In this document: positions 48,795 to 61,379 of the stretch, piece after piece | Layout of the letters: each line of letters starts with the position of its first letter | Numbering within the stretch: the stretch's first letter is position 1 | NCBI GenBank assembly: GCA_963682025.1 | Contig: OY821519.1 | Coordinates: forward strand, 189,099,253-189,163,252 | Direction: 5' to 3' | Length of the DNA stretch: 64,000 bases | Source: Cordilura impudica | Lineage: Eukaryota > Arthropoda > Insecta > Diptera > Scathophagidae | Program-made: the position numbers and the translations under genes | The notes under the pieces: model-generated | The model's database searches: none | What the model was told of the DNA's origin: nothing | The model's input: the letters and a program-made list of their open reading frames with translations, nothing else

Positions 48795-49670
48795 ATAAGT
48801 ATGTATATATGTATATACATATATTTATGAGGGTCGAATGTACGAGGCCAGGTTTAAAAATGAATACTGTGCAGGGTATGTAAACTATCAAAATATCATT
48901 GGGAGATCAGGTGGAATGCTGCTACATTCGGATGTAGGACATCGAAAAATATATGTTCATAAGTGGATAGAAAAAGTACGAAAAATTGTGCTCCCAGAAA
49001 GAAGGTAGATGGATTTTCGACAGTCTGGACTGCCTTGTAGGTATGAAGCCAAATGACCAATGGAAATTCGTTTAAGCCAGCATATGGTCTTATTTATTCC
49101 AATGATCCTGGGTTACACAGGTCATAATGAGTCTCCAAACCATCTCACCATCGGCAAACTTCTTTTTACGCCTAACACAATAACTTAAAATCTAATGGTT
49201 TTTCTTTTCCCATTTCGCATTTTTTTTCTCTTTTTGTGTTCTTTTCTAAAAATGTCGCACTATAAAATGTAAAAAAAGCGGCATTTTGCGCTCTCTACAA
49301 AATCAGAGGGGGAGCATCGCACGATAAAACAGCTGACATTTGTGTTGTTTATAAATGTATATCTGTGTGAAGAAACCAAAAAAATAAGAATTGTGTTGTT
49401 TATAAATATGTGTTGAATAAACAAAAAAAAAAAAAAAAACAAAAATAAAATAAGAAAAAGCGTAATGTTTATTGTTTTGTTTAAAATAAATTATTAGTAT
49501 CGAAAATATCAATGTTTTTTATATTTATTTTTGCTTTTTTGGTGTCCATGAATAAAAATGTCAACAAAATCAGCTGCTCATTAAAAAAGTGTTGCAAAGT
49601 TTTAATTTTAAGTTCTATTCTGACCATTAAAATTTCAACATCTTAAATGGGTGAGGCAAACATTAGCTTT

Positions 49671-50243
49671 GTTCGTTTACGCGATAATTTGTAACAATTT
49701 GTACAAATTATCACAAAATTTACTGGATTCTGTTCGTTTACTTTAAAAACCCAGTAAAAGAGAGCAAATGAGAGCGTAAAGTGACAGTTAATTTTTTTAA
49801 AACTTGCTAGATTTTACTGGATATATTTTTGCCAGTAAGAATTTGCAAGCAAGAAAAAAACATATGTTTGAAAAACATATGATTGTGTTTTGTGGTAAAT
49901 AAACAAAAATACTACAATTCTATTTTTTTTTTGAAAAATTTTATATAATAATTCAGAGGAAATTAACGATAAAAGAAGTAAATAAATATTTACATAACCA
50001 GGTTTCATTAGTTTTAATCTTCTAATACCGGTTCCTGCCAAAAAAATATGCGTATCTGCCAATTTCTTTCATAATAAATGTTTACTTTCAAAAGCAATAG
50101 GTTATATAAAATAAGAGTTTCACTTCTTCACTTTCAAATGTGTTTTCGTTTACTTTTTTGGATATTTATGTTTTTGAGAACAAATTTTTCTTACTCTCTC
50201 AAATTTAGGTTTTTACTGGATTTTACTGGGAAAGTAAACGGAC
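49671..50243. mobile_element. TIR element with GTTCGTTTAC ends
   Basis: GTTCGTTTAC at 49671 and again at 49728 on the left faces GTAAACGGAC at 50234-50243 on the right; CCCAGTAAAA / TTTTACTGGG follow inside. The duplicated left end leaves the true boundary open. Short open frames inside have no motif. 50244-50807 holds nothing I recognise. Confidence 0.55.
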
Positions 50244-50807
50244 TTATTATAAAAATATAACATTATGAAGTATAACATTTTTTTATAGAAAAAAAAAAAA
50301 AACGGCATAACATACTTCCAACCTGTGGGTAATCTGCGGCAATGGAAGTAGATGGTGGGTTTCGACGTAGACTAGTTATTCAAGTTCTATTATTCTTGAA
50401 TATAATTTAATTTTGGTAGTTAAAAATACCAGAATTAACTACGTATACGCTGACCACTGACATGGCGACATTTTGATATATCTCTAAGTAACAACAACAT
50501 AAATAAATATGCAAAATATCTAATTTTATTTTAAATTCTAACAACAGTCTACTACAAAACCAAACAAACTCACACTAGCACAAATTCTCAAGGTGGTCAA
50601 TTAAGCTATTTTTTTCAGTTGCAAATATCGTTTTTACGCTATCGAGCTATTCAAAAATAACTAGATTGTTTAATAGCAATCCATATAGTATTAATGTTAA
50701 TTTTCCTAAAGATAATTTTGCTGAGGGCATAGTGTAGAAATGTCTTGAATTTAGATTATTACTTGTAGTGCGTTTAAATATGGTTTGAAATATCGATAAA
50801 TAAGAAT

Positions 50808-51215
50808 AACAAGTATGAAAAATATAGTTGGTCTATGTTGTAAATTTGTGATATGCAGATATCAATAGGTTCATGTCTGATGTTATTTGTATATGGGGCC
50901 TAGGTTAAAAATATGGAATATATTTAGTAGTCACTTATTTTTCTCAAAAACATATATAAGTCAAATTTTAAAGATCTCTATGTTTTGTCTTTTTTTTGTT
51001 TGATAGATTTAAGTGAAGATCGGGAATGAGCTTTATATGGGAACTAAGGGAAAAGGTCGTACATGGTTTATTTTTGGAATAGTGATTAGTGGGTATAGTA
51101 AACATGCATACACCAATTTTTATCGATATCTATATCATATTCTTGATCTTATGACCATTTTCACCAATTTCAAAACGATCATTCTATTTTCACCCCATAG
51201 TGGTATAGTGTATAA
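50808..51215 (+). mobile_element. Family A Helentron-like element, internally deleted
   Basis: It begins AACAAGTATGAAAAATATAG and ends CCCCATAGTGGTATAGTGTA TA. About half the usual family A length is missing and the 5' hairpin has decayed. Confidence 0.75.
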
Positions 51216-51748
51216 AAATTTACATATCATTAGTTTATAACTAAAAGCTAATATTAGTTTAAAAAATAGTTATTAAACATATTAACAATGAAATTCCATA
51301 GTTATTTTAAATAGTTATTTCAAATAAAACTAGAAGTCTTTACAATGATTAGGCTTTGGACAAAGTTTTTTCCAACTTTTTTTTTTAATATCAGTAGTCT
51401 AAGTTATATATTGATTTATCTCATTTCAAACTTATTTATGAGTTTTTCTTAAGATTTGAACATCTCTAGTTGCTATAGAGTAATGGATTATTGCAAAATC
51501 TGAGCAAAATTCTGGGTTTTCTATATTAAATCACACTCCGAAATCTTTTTTAGTGATTAATAAATTTTATACATTTATGTGATTAAAATTTGTTTCATAT
51601 CTTCTTGTGCAGATAAATAAATATATAAAAAAAAAATAATAATAATATATTAAACATTAGAAAATACTAATGAATATATTTAAGAAATATAAAATTATAA
51701 AAACACTAAAAAGTTAAATTGATTAATTGATTGGCAACGTGGATAATT

Positions 51749-54700
51749 AACAAGTAAGAGTGTTAAATTCGGCTGTGCCGAATCTTTGATACCCTCCACC
51801 TCGGTTTGAGTATTGATAATATATGTAAACTAAATATTGGAAAAAGTAAACAATTTGTTAAACTTAATACCAAATTATTTCAGAAAATTCTTTGGGTTGG
51901 TTTTCGTCTTTTCTATTATTTCGGATTTATTTCGGTTATTTCGGTGTTTGCTTTTTGGTCATCGTGGTTGCTGATCGGCATGCATTTAGGTTATATATCT
52001 ATATGCATGCGTTTCCAGTTATATGACATAACTTCTCGTTTAATTTAGTTTTTGCTTATTAAATAGCTCGCCCTAACCTCCATTGCAAAGGTAATGGTTG
52101 TGTAGGGTGGCTATATGCATCAAATCGTGCTAATTGGAGATGGCTGCACAGTTTCTTTTAACTGGCCAAATATTTCTTCATTGCGGCCATATAGGTCGGA
52201 TGGAGTAACAAAATAATAAACAAAAAAAATACTCTCTCAATTTTTTTATTAAAATATTGCCATATTTGGAAAACATAGAGAATAAATTTATAATAATAAA
52301 TATTCAAATTAGGGATGCCAAACGCAAAAAACCAAATGTCCCAAACATTTTAAATAAAATAATTTGTTATCTTTCTGAAAAACTTCAAATTTTCATCCAA
52401 AAAAAAACATTTTGAAAATTTATATATAAATAACATTCTCATCAAATTGCGTTTATTTTTGTTACAATTTTTATGTTCGCAATTCTTAAATATCAATTGA
52501 CGTTTTCTAAAATTCATTGAATTTAAATTAATGTTTTCTGTAGTGTGATTCTGTAAATTTCAACGATCCGACAATCGCAAAATATATCTACAGCTATTGT
52601 TGTTTGCACTAAGGATTAAGTGATTCACTAAGTACATACATCTTAACGAAGTCGACAAATATATTTTTCCATTTATTTAAATTGTAAACGGTTGGCATCT
52701 CTGTCAAAATAAGCGAAAATCACAAAGAATAGAAAAAACAAATTACTTCGTGTTTGACAGGATGATTTTATGTTTATGTTTAATATCTTTATTTTGTTTA
52801 CTAATATTTCTGTTTATTTATTTGAAAATGAAATAATGAATTGATTATGCTATTTAATTTTTTTATTTATATAAAAAAGTTTTTTAATAAAAGCAAAATA
52901 TTTTCACTATTTTATGATTTTTATTTATGTATGACGACATTTCAACCTAAAAATGTAAGTTTTTATCGATTGAATAAACAACACAAAAACGGTTGTCGTT
53001 TAGATAACAACAACAGCTGACTTTAACAATAGCGAATATCGTTTAAAATTTTTACTGATAATTTTTCTTTTTTTTAACGATTCGACTATCGTTAAAAGAA
53101 GTTACTGAATCGCGGTACTGAAAAGCTATTAATTTCTCCTGAATGTCAATATTTTTTTAAATGTAAAAATTTTTTAAATGTAAACATAGGTATTTGGTGT
53201 TTTTTTTTTTTTTTTTTTGGAATTTCAATTTGTGTTTAACGAATAAAATTTATACATTAAAGATGTAATTGATGTCTTCTAAATTTAAAATTATAATTTT
53301 CGACGTTTTGATATGATTTTCTGAAATTCAATTAATTGTAATTTATAATTGGAAATTTTTAATTCCAGTTTTTAGAATTGATATTTTCTTAAATTTGAAT
53401 GGAAAATTTAAAAAGTGCAATTTTGTATTTATGCTTTAATAATTATAAATAATTTTTAAAAATTAGATGTAATCGGAATCAGATATTTTGTAGGTAAAGC
53501 AGAATAATAGTTCTATATAACTATGTAGAACTGTTTTGAAAGCACAAAACTCATTGATGAACTCGGTAACTCTATTTGGTAAAGACAACAAAAAGTTAAT
53601 ATGCCAAACTTATGTTCATATTTGTAAAAGAATAATGAAAATGCGTATGAAATAAAAGACCAGCCCGTGTATACTCTTAACATTGTTCTGTATGATATCC
53701 AGTTGAAAATATTAACATTCATGTTTAAATAGAAATAGCTATTGCAAAGCTAATTAGAACAAACAAAAATTGTGGCGCCATCTACTGTGGCATAGTCACG
53801 CTGAGCAAAATGAAGTGACACTCTGTTAATGCAAAAGAAATGTATTTTCCCCACAACAAAATATTGCTGAATTTTATGTAAATAAAATAATATACCGATT
53901 TATTTCTAATATGCAGTTGTTATGGACATACATATATATAATATAATATACATATATAGAATATAGAATATATGTATATTATTTGTATTATTTAATATGT
54001 TTATGTATGTATATGTAAATATTACATACAAAAAATACAACATCAAACGTTATTTTTGTTTTTTTCTCTTTAAATAAATGTATACATAAAATTTTTTTTT
54101 GCTAAATTTACTTTGTTTTTTTTTTATTAACAACTAGGTATTTTAGCATTATTTGCTTTAGATGTTGCTGAATTTTTACTCCCTTTGTATTAACTCGTAG
54201 TGTCTGCTTGTCGAAAAAATTTTGGATCGATTTTAACCCCTTTCCCCTGACCCATTCGATCTGATATTTTGCAGGCAGGCTCGTGGTAATGACAGAAATG
54301 ATCCAACAAATATTTTTAGTGATGCTAAAACAATGGAAACTTTTAAATTTTTCTACCAGATTTAATAAAAAAAAATTTAGAAAGGGTTAGTTTTTATTAT
54401 ATTATTACCACAACGACCACAAAAACAACAAGTTCAGCTATGACAACAACACAACATTTAGAATAACAACAAGAACAATATAGAAACATCATATTTTTCA
54501 ATTTTTTTTTTAATTTTTCAAAGATTTCCCTGGACCTGTTCCACCGATTTTAATGATTTTTGAAATAGAAATCTCCCCATGAATTTGGTGAATCATTCTC
54601 AATAAAAATGATCACCCTAGCTGCCCTATTGAGGGCGTGATCGTGACAAGAACAACATAGAAAATTATATTTTTTCAAGACTTTTTTTAGTTCTTCATTC

Positions 54701-54982
54701 AAATCTCGGGCCTTAATCGACCGATTTGGACGGTTTTAAATAGCAAACTTTCCAGGATGTTAATGAATCATTTTTTATATCAACGAGCACCCAAGCTGCC
54801 CGATTGATGCCGTGATCGTGATTTCCACAGACGGACAGACCGACATCGCTATATCAACTCCGGTTGTTATAAGGATCACAAATATATATATTTTATGGGG
54901 TCCAAAATTTGTTTTCTAATTATTACAAACGGAATGACAAACATATGTATACCCTCTGCACACTGGCGTGGAGAGTATAAAA
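51749..54982 (+). mobile_element. Family C Helentron-like element, full length 3.2 kb
   Basis: The 5' tip AACAAGTAAGAGTGTTAAAT leads into a CGGCTGTGCCG hairpin and GATACCCTCCACCTCGGT. The 3' tip has TATACCCTCTGCACACTGGC followed by GTGGAGAGTAT, a hairpin. It is collinear over its whole length with the copy at 37696-40910. A minus-strand frame at 53513-53722 is the partner of the one at 38980. No Rep/helicase. Confidence 0.9.
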
Positions 54983-55744
54983 ATTTAGTAATATTTGATA
55001 CAATACATGTATATAAAAATACCAAACTAGGGGAATTATGGGTATTTCGTTGTCGCAGTACAGGCAAAATATAATTTATTTTTTAATTAGACTTTCGTAG
55101 TCTATACATATATGCCATACATTTTATGGTGATACCTTTATTCTTTTTAGTTTTCTTTCCAACTTTAATAAGTATGAACTCAGTACATTGTGAGACGATT
55201 GAATTTCAATCTTAAAAATAAAAACATTTTTTAGAATATTTAGTTTAAAATTAAGCAGAATATATTTCTGGAATGAAGTCAACAGAAAATAACATTTTAG
55301 TAGTTATAAAGTAAACAAATTTATCATTATTTTGTTCGCAGAATAAATTTTTGCTGTGTTTTAAAAATCCAGCCAGTAAAAAATATTTTTCTATCGTTAT
55401 CTCGCGACGTTTACTAATCTTGAGTTGACAACATTGCAAATTCAATTGATCACGCAGTGATCAGGTGAACTAGGTCAGTTATAGTTGCTAGTTGGTTTTT
55501 TTCTAATTTTTAAAAGTTTAAAAAAAGAATCCCATTTATTTATAATTAGAAAACAAAAAAAAATATATTCGTATGATAATCATGTTCATAAACATTGGCG
55601 TGCATTTGCATATGTTTCTACATATTAATTTTTAAAATGATTCATGTGTCTGTCTTCTTGAGTTTTGCTGTTCCTTTTTTTTTTTGCATAAACGAAAAAA
55701 AAAAACAGAATTTTTGATTAGCAATAAGCTATAAGTTGTTGTTT
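54983..55744. other. No gene seen
   Basis: AT-rich sequence. Minus-strand open frames at 54876 and 55251 have no recognisable motif; the former overlaps the family C end. Confidence 0.45.
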
Positions 55745-56783
55745 GTCCACTATGTGGTCAGGGTATAATGACTTTGTGCTGATGTTTGTAACTACCAAAA
55801 TATTTTCCCTAGACCCGTCTTTTATTATACCGATCGACTCAATATTACTTTCTGAGTCGATTTAGCGATGTCCGTCTATCCGTCTGTGTGTCCATTTAGG
55901 TCGCAGATGTGAACATATTTTGATTAAATTTGGTATGTAAGCTTCTATCAGCCATACAATGAACGCTGTTGAAATTGGTAAAAATCCGTGCATGTTCAGA
56001 CCCAGTCTCCATAAGATGAACCCTAGTAAATCGACTTAAATTGCCATAAAATCCAAGTCATCATATAGATCTCGGAAAAATTGGGTTTGTGTGTGTTTAT
56101 TACACCCACTTATCTGTAGTCCAAAACTAAATCATATAGGATAATTCTTATTCATAGCACCCATATAAAGCTCCTTCCCGGTCTTCACTTAAATCTATCA
56201 AAAAACAAAAATATTGCACACATTTTTCTCAAATTTGGCTTGTATATGTTTTTGCTAAAAATAAGTTACCTTACCATTTCTCGACCTAGTCCCCATAAAA
56301 GTATAGCATGCGATATGAACTTTTTCATATTCAAAATTAATAACAACTAGCAGATTCCAGCGCTCGAAATTCGACTGCAATTTCTAGGCAACTTTATTTT
56401 TCAACTTAGCCAAATCTCAAACCAACACTTTTATGGTTTATTATTATTGTGAATGAAGAAAACAAACTCATTAATAAATTTAATAAACACACACATAGCA
56501 TATGTATAATTTTATGTATGTGTTAGTAGCAACTTTAAATGCAATTTACTCAAAACAAAGGAAGAAATTTGAAAATCTGTAAATCTCCAAATCGGCTAAA
56601 AAGAAATACCGTTCAAATAATATACGTTTGGGCAAAATCGGGACAAAACGGTGGAACAAAACATCAGTAACAAGAAATCGTTTAGCCTATTAATATTATA
56701 GATGCCACTCAAATTTTGTTTTATGCTTATTTTCTATATCCAATTAGTTGGACCTAGACCGACAATAATTTTCTTACTTGTTT
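55745..56783 (-). mobile_element. Family A Helentron-like element, split by a Helitron
   Basis: Reversed family A: the 3' tip CCACTATGTGGTCAGGGTAT is at 55747 and the 5' tip TTTTCTTACTTGTT ends at 56783, after a GGACCTAGACCGAC hairpin remnant. A family B Helitron at 56347-56702 interrupts it. Joining the two sides gives AATAACAA|TGCCACTCAA, which matches other family A copies. Confidence 0.85.
56347..56702 (-). mobile_element. Family B Helitron in a family A element
   Basis: 356 bp, plus-strand view CTAGCAGATTCCAGCGCTCG ... AATATTATAGA. It sits exactly between A and T of the host element with no target duplication, the classical Helitron insertion outcome. The CTCGAA/TTCGA hairpin lies 11 bases inside CTAG. 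Confidence 0.95.
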
Positions 56784-57044
56784 GTTTGCAGTATTAATAA
56801 ATTTTGTGTTTATCTTCAAACACTTAGAACTTTTAATATTTTATTTTAACATATTTCAAAACGAAACACAATAAATTATAAGCGTTCTAATCATATTCAA
56901 CAAAAATGTTTTTACAAAAAAGCCGCTGATTTGGGGCATACGTGTGTAATTAGCTCGTGTAAGGGCTGGTTTTAGGGACAATTTGACAAGTATTGATCTT
57001 CCAGAAGATGTGAAATCAATCTCCTCTTCAACATCATCACTATA

Positions 57045-57655
57045 AACACGTAAGCAAATTAAAGTCGGTCTACACCATGCGTTTAGTGTCCCTATCTCTA
57101 ATGTCCAACTAATAAGATAATGCAAATAAGCATAAACGAAATTTGAGTGGCATTATTATTATTTTTGTTAACTTCGGATATGAAAAAGTTCATATCTGAT
57201 GATATATTTATATGTAGACTAGGTCGAAAAGTGGATGGATCTTGACCATGCTTGCCAAGGTCACTTATTTTTTGCAAAACATATACAAACCAAATTTGAA
57301 AAAAAAATGTGCAATACTTTTGATTTTTGACAGATTTAAGTGAAGATCGGGAAAAAGCTTCATATGGGAGCTATGACTAAGGATTGTCCTATAGGTTTAA
57401 TTTTTGGACTACTGATAAATGAATGTAATAAACATACATAAACCCAATTTGACCGAGATCTCTAGAATAATTTTGATATTATGGCAATTTAAGTCGATCT
57501 CATAGGGTCATTTGTATGGGACCTAGATCTGAACATGAACCGATGGAAGCTTATATACCAATTTTGATCAAAATATATTCACATAATAAAAGAAAAATAT
57601 TTTTGGTAGTTACGAACATTAGCACAGTCATTATACCCTGACCACATAGTGGTAT
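57045..57655 (+). mobile_element. Family A Helentron-like element, diverged
   Basis: The order of blocks (AAAGTCGGTCTA, CCATGCGTTTAG, ATATGAAAAAGTTCATATCT, AGTGAAGATCGGGAA) to ACCACATAGTGGTATT follows family A. Small deletions and a damaged 5' hairpin. Confidence 0.8.
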
Positions 57656-57799
57656 TGTTGATGAATCTGAATTAGAAAGCAGTTCTGGTTTAGATTGTAG
57701 TTCGTCTGATATGGTAGTTATATCATATATTTCGGCACCTCCCTTGATACAAGTTAAATACTTCTGGTGCGCTGAAGAATTTGATATATGCTAAAACTG

Positions 57800-58245
57800 C
57801 AAAAAGTTATTACCCTAGTATGGAAGCGTGCAACATAATGATGAAAAAGCACTTTCTTCTAGGCCAAATCCAGTCTTTTTCGTAATAAATCGTCGTTCAA
57901 GGTATTCAATGTAGATTTTGGGGCACACATCCCAAAAAAACTGTCATCATAGCCTTGTTGCCCGATTTGACTACATTGTCCAACTTTGGCAACGGTGCGG
58001 CCGCATAATCCCTTTCAAGTTTCATCCACTTTTATAAAACCCATCCGTTTAAAGGTTGAATAATGCCAAACAATGCTTGTCACACGATTAATTTTATGGT
58101 CAATTGTGAGCAAACGCGGCATCATCTTTGGTTTAAATAACTGGCAAATATAAACTGATTGAGGGAGCTTGAATAAAAATTTGACAGTAAGCTATTAACA
58201 GATGGTAGTTGACGGCAATGGTGTTGATGTTTTATTAATCTTGAA
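57800..58245 (-). pseudogene. Mariner transposase relic
   Basis: The minus strand contains KSGNKAMMTVF followed, after a shift, by a FITKKTGFGLEESAF stretch that matches FGLKESAF of the mariner relic at 29289. The downstream segment ATGGTAGTTGACGG is also shared. Frameshifts and stops throughout. Confidence 0.65.
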
Positions 58246-58589
58246 GTAAGTTAAAAACGGAGGGATGTTTTCGTCTTTATTGATTTATTATTATCATTTA
58301 ACTTAACATGAAAGGCAACCTTTGCAATTACGCTAATGCGGATACTGAACTTGAATTTTTAATTTTTACTGATATTCGTACAAAGAAAAAAGGAATAAGT
58401 TATGGCATTTAAATTTTGAATATATACAAAATTAGCCAAAATGTACCACCATATCGAAAGATATTATAACTTTCGCAAATGGCGGAAACAGTAAGTTTTG
58501 TTTTGATATTTGTGTAGTAAACAGATACAGAATACATTTCGACAAGCCATAGAACGCCTATTTTTCTACGATATAATTATTCAGGTTTT

Positions 58590-59080
58590 TTTTCAGGCCG
58601 TCCTATGCCAACTGGTGAAATACTAAGGCTTTTATTCACTCGCCTCGAAGAGACTGGAACAATTCGTGACAGAAGAAACGTCGTAGTGCTCGTTCTGGTG
58701 AGCGATACAGAACCATGATCAATGAGTTTATATTACCGCAAATTTATGAATTGGGACGGGAGGATATGTGATTCCAACAGGAAAATGCAACTGCACACAC
58801 AGCTCGCAAGACAATGGACCTTTTGAAGGATGGGTTTACGGGTAGCATAATGTCTAGATTTCCAGTGGCCGCCACTATCGCCCGATTTGACATTCCAGAC
58901 TTCTATCTTTGAGGTTTTGTAGACAGGCATGTGAACAAGCCACATACTCTGGAAGCTCTCAAAGAATCCGAATCAAATATCCAAACATCAGATGTTCTCA
59001 CCAGAACGATTGAAAATGCGATAAAAATTAGCCCAAATGGTCATCAACTATGGCGATGGAAAAAAATTATGATGTAATGG
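58590..59080 (+). pseudogene. Mariner/Tc1-superfamily (DDE_3-type) transposase relic
   Basis: GEILRLLFTRLEETGTIRDR is a helix-turn-helix segment. MINEFILPQIYELGREDM then FQQENATAHTARKTMDLLKD carries the second catalytic position, where the usual QQDNA/QQDGA reads QQENA. The region of the last catalytic residue (IARFDIPDFYL) is mutated and followed by a stop. KPHTLEALKE and GHQLWRW are C-terminal family blocks. The large middle deletion and stops make it inactive. Confidence 0.75.
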
Positions 59081-59366
59081 AAAAAAATTATGTCGTTTCA
59101 TTTTAAATTATAATGAAACAACATCGGTTGAGTTTTCCTTTTAAATCCCATTTCAGTCTAATAGAGTGAATTAAAAAGGCTTTATACTACATGGAGTGAA
59201 ATGTCCGTGGCCTAACAACGAAAAACCGGTTTTCTGGAGTTGAAATCAATTTTATTCTTCAACGTAATCTCCGTTAAGTGAAATCCTCTAGCATCTTCGT
59301 ACCGTTGAAAAAATACGACTTGTCAAACTCTTCGAAATAGGCTTCGGTCTATGATATGAATTCTTA

Positions 59367-59570
59367 ATTTTTTTTTTTTTTTATTTTTTTTTTATTTATT
59401 TTTTTTTTTTAAGCCTAGTTCCGCGAAGCCGAATGGCTTGTCTGCAGATTCTAATTTTGGCTTGGTTGTTTTTAATATTTTTTTTTGCATCGACAGACCA
59501 AAGCTTCGAATCGAACCCACAACCCCGCATGATAGGCGAGCACGCTACCTACTCACCTACCGGGGCGCTG
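59367..59570 (-). mobile_element. tRNA-derived SINE
   Basis: On the minus strand, GGTAGGTGAGTAGGTAGCG (59543-59561) resembles an RNA polymerase III A box and GGTTCGATTCG (59507-59517) is a near-perfect B box. A tRNA-unrelated body of about 100 bases follows, then a poly(A)-rich tail (the T-run at 59367-59412). It splits the mariner between GAATTCTTAA and GAAAATATTTTTCCC. Confidence 0.75.
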
Positions 59571-60465
59571 GAAAATATTTTTCCCTGGAGCCACCTTTTC
59601 AAGTTTGAGAACAAATAATAATCGCTGGTCACATCTGTTGAATACATGGGTGGGGAAGCAATTCGTATTGTAATGGCTTCAATTTTTCTGAAGCCAAAGC
59701 AGATGAATGCGCCGGTGCATTGCCATGATGGTACAACATTTTTTCTTATTTAAGTGGGGTCTTTTTTGTTAATATCTACATCCAATCTATCCAATAACTC
59801 AACATAGTACTTGACAGTTATTATTTTTCCTTTTTCCAAGTAATCAATAAATATTGTACCACGTGCTTTCCAAAAAACACTGACCTTTACCTTTCCAGCC
59901 GACTTGTGAGTCTTTGGCCGCTTTGATCGGCTTTCGTACGCTTGTAACCACTCCGCATACTATCGATTGGGCTCCGGTGTATAAGAATGAATCCACGTCT
60001 CATCCAATGTTATAAATCGGCGTAAAAATTCAGTTGAATTTACTTCAAATATCTCCTGAGCAGACTTTGAATCATGAACACGTTTCAGTTTTTGTTCAGC
60101 TATTATAAAGCGCGTACAGAAAGCTTTTTCTTATTTAAATGATAAATGATAACTTTGTAATGCCAGCAATCTCGTTCACTTTAATCTTTCAATCATCCAA
60201 TACAATCTGATTAACTTTTCTTACGTTTTCTTCGGTATCTGCCTCATTTGGACGACCAAGACGATCTGCATCATAAATTCGGAATACTACTTTTTAACCA
60301 TTGATTATGAAGGCAAAGATTGGCCATAATGCTTATCAATCCATTCTTTGGCTTGGACAGTATTTTTCCCCACCAAAAACCAATGTTAAATCAAAATACG
60401 AAACTCTTTGCAATCCATTTAAAAGCGGCATCATTTTTATAACGGTTACTTTTTTTCTAATTAAT

Positions 60466-61250
60466 GAATTTGAATTTGAATTTGATATTTATTTGACAAC
60501 CCCATACAACAAGATATGTATCTTTTAATTTAAAGTATGGGATGTGAAAAGTTGTAATTACATAATTGGTTTACATTGAAGATATTTAAAAATTAAATTA
60601 ATTACATAATAAACATAAAACATAAATATAAAAAATAAAATATATAATACATAATTGGAATAACAATAAAGAGAGAGAAAAAAGAAGAAAATAAAAATAT
60701 TATAAATAAAATGAGATATAAAATGGGTATTAACTGACAGGTGATATTTCAGGTTGAGAAATGTTTTCTAATCTCGTTACTAAAACTTGTTGCGTTGTTG
60801 TTGGTTTGTATTTTGTGTGGAAGAAGGTTCCAAAAATGGATGGCGTTAAAAAAAAATTGCCATTCGGTTATTAGACTTCTGTAGCAGAGAGAAAGAAAAT
60901 GAGGCGATCAAACAAGATACGCGGCTCCTTAATATATATTATTTTATGAAGCTGTATGAGTATTCATACGTTCATTAGATTCTCAAAAGACAAGCCATAC
61001 AATTGTTTCGTGTAGAAAGATATTCTATTATGATCACGCTTTGAGATTCCATAAACATATATAATTATCTTATTGTAGACAACATTTAATTTACTTTTAC
61101 TCGTGGAATCACAATGTTCAAAAAGCTCACAGCCGTATAGCAAACAGGGCATTAAATAGACCTTAGCAATAAGCATTCTGATTTTCAATGGTGTACAGAA
61201 CTGTATTGGCCATATGTCGTCGTGAAATTTTGACAATTCTTCTAACAGTT
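60466..61250 (-). pseudogene. LINE reverse transcriptase fragment in the mariner
   Basis: The minus-strand open stretch (60964-61236) has TPLKIRMLIAKVYLMPCLLY followed by GCELFEHCDSTSKSKLNVVY. It is closely related to the LINE at 9963 and 12219 (MPKLLYGCEIFASCDSESKR) but a different subfamily. Downstream coding to about 60800 is in broken frames. The 3' tail is (TTCAAA)n at 60467-60485, unlike the (AAAT)n tail of its relatives. 5'-truncated. Confidence 0.75.
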
Positions 61251-61379
61251 GGCCCTTCTGAGAAAACAGAAAAAAATTTCACTTTTCACGCTATGTCTAT
61301 GTTAGGCCACGGAGTTTTCAGTCCATGAGTATTTGCAACTGGCCATTTTAGGAAACTAAATTCTAAATAATTATATAAC

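Larger units (their letters stand above)
59187..61330 (-). mobile_element. Mariner element, full span with two insertions
   Basis: TIRs: CTACATGGAGTGAAATGTCC at the left and, inverted, CTCATGGACTGAAAACTCCG at the right; both run into GTGGCCTAAC. TA lies outside both (59185-59186, 61331-61332). Minus-strand coding, in broken frames, has GKNTVQAK near 60330-60440, GRPNEADTEENV at about 60240, KVSVFWKARGTIFIDYLEKG at about 59880 and the PP.YS.D region near 59650. In KVSVFWKA the catalytic aspartate after the tryptophan is replaced by lysine. A SINE and a LINE fragment account for about 1 kb, leaving a normal 1.2-1.3 kb mariner. Confidence 0.8.

Noticed and set aside
55080..55200. Possible retrotransposon polymerase fragment on the minus strand
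   Set aside because: A few residues looked suggestive, but no diagnostic motif or continuous frame could be found.
59507..59561. A functional tRNA gene
   Set aside because: A and B boxes are present, but the acceptor stem does not close and an unrelated body with a poly(A) tail follows, which is the structure of a SINE.
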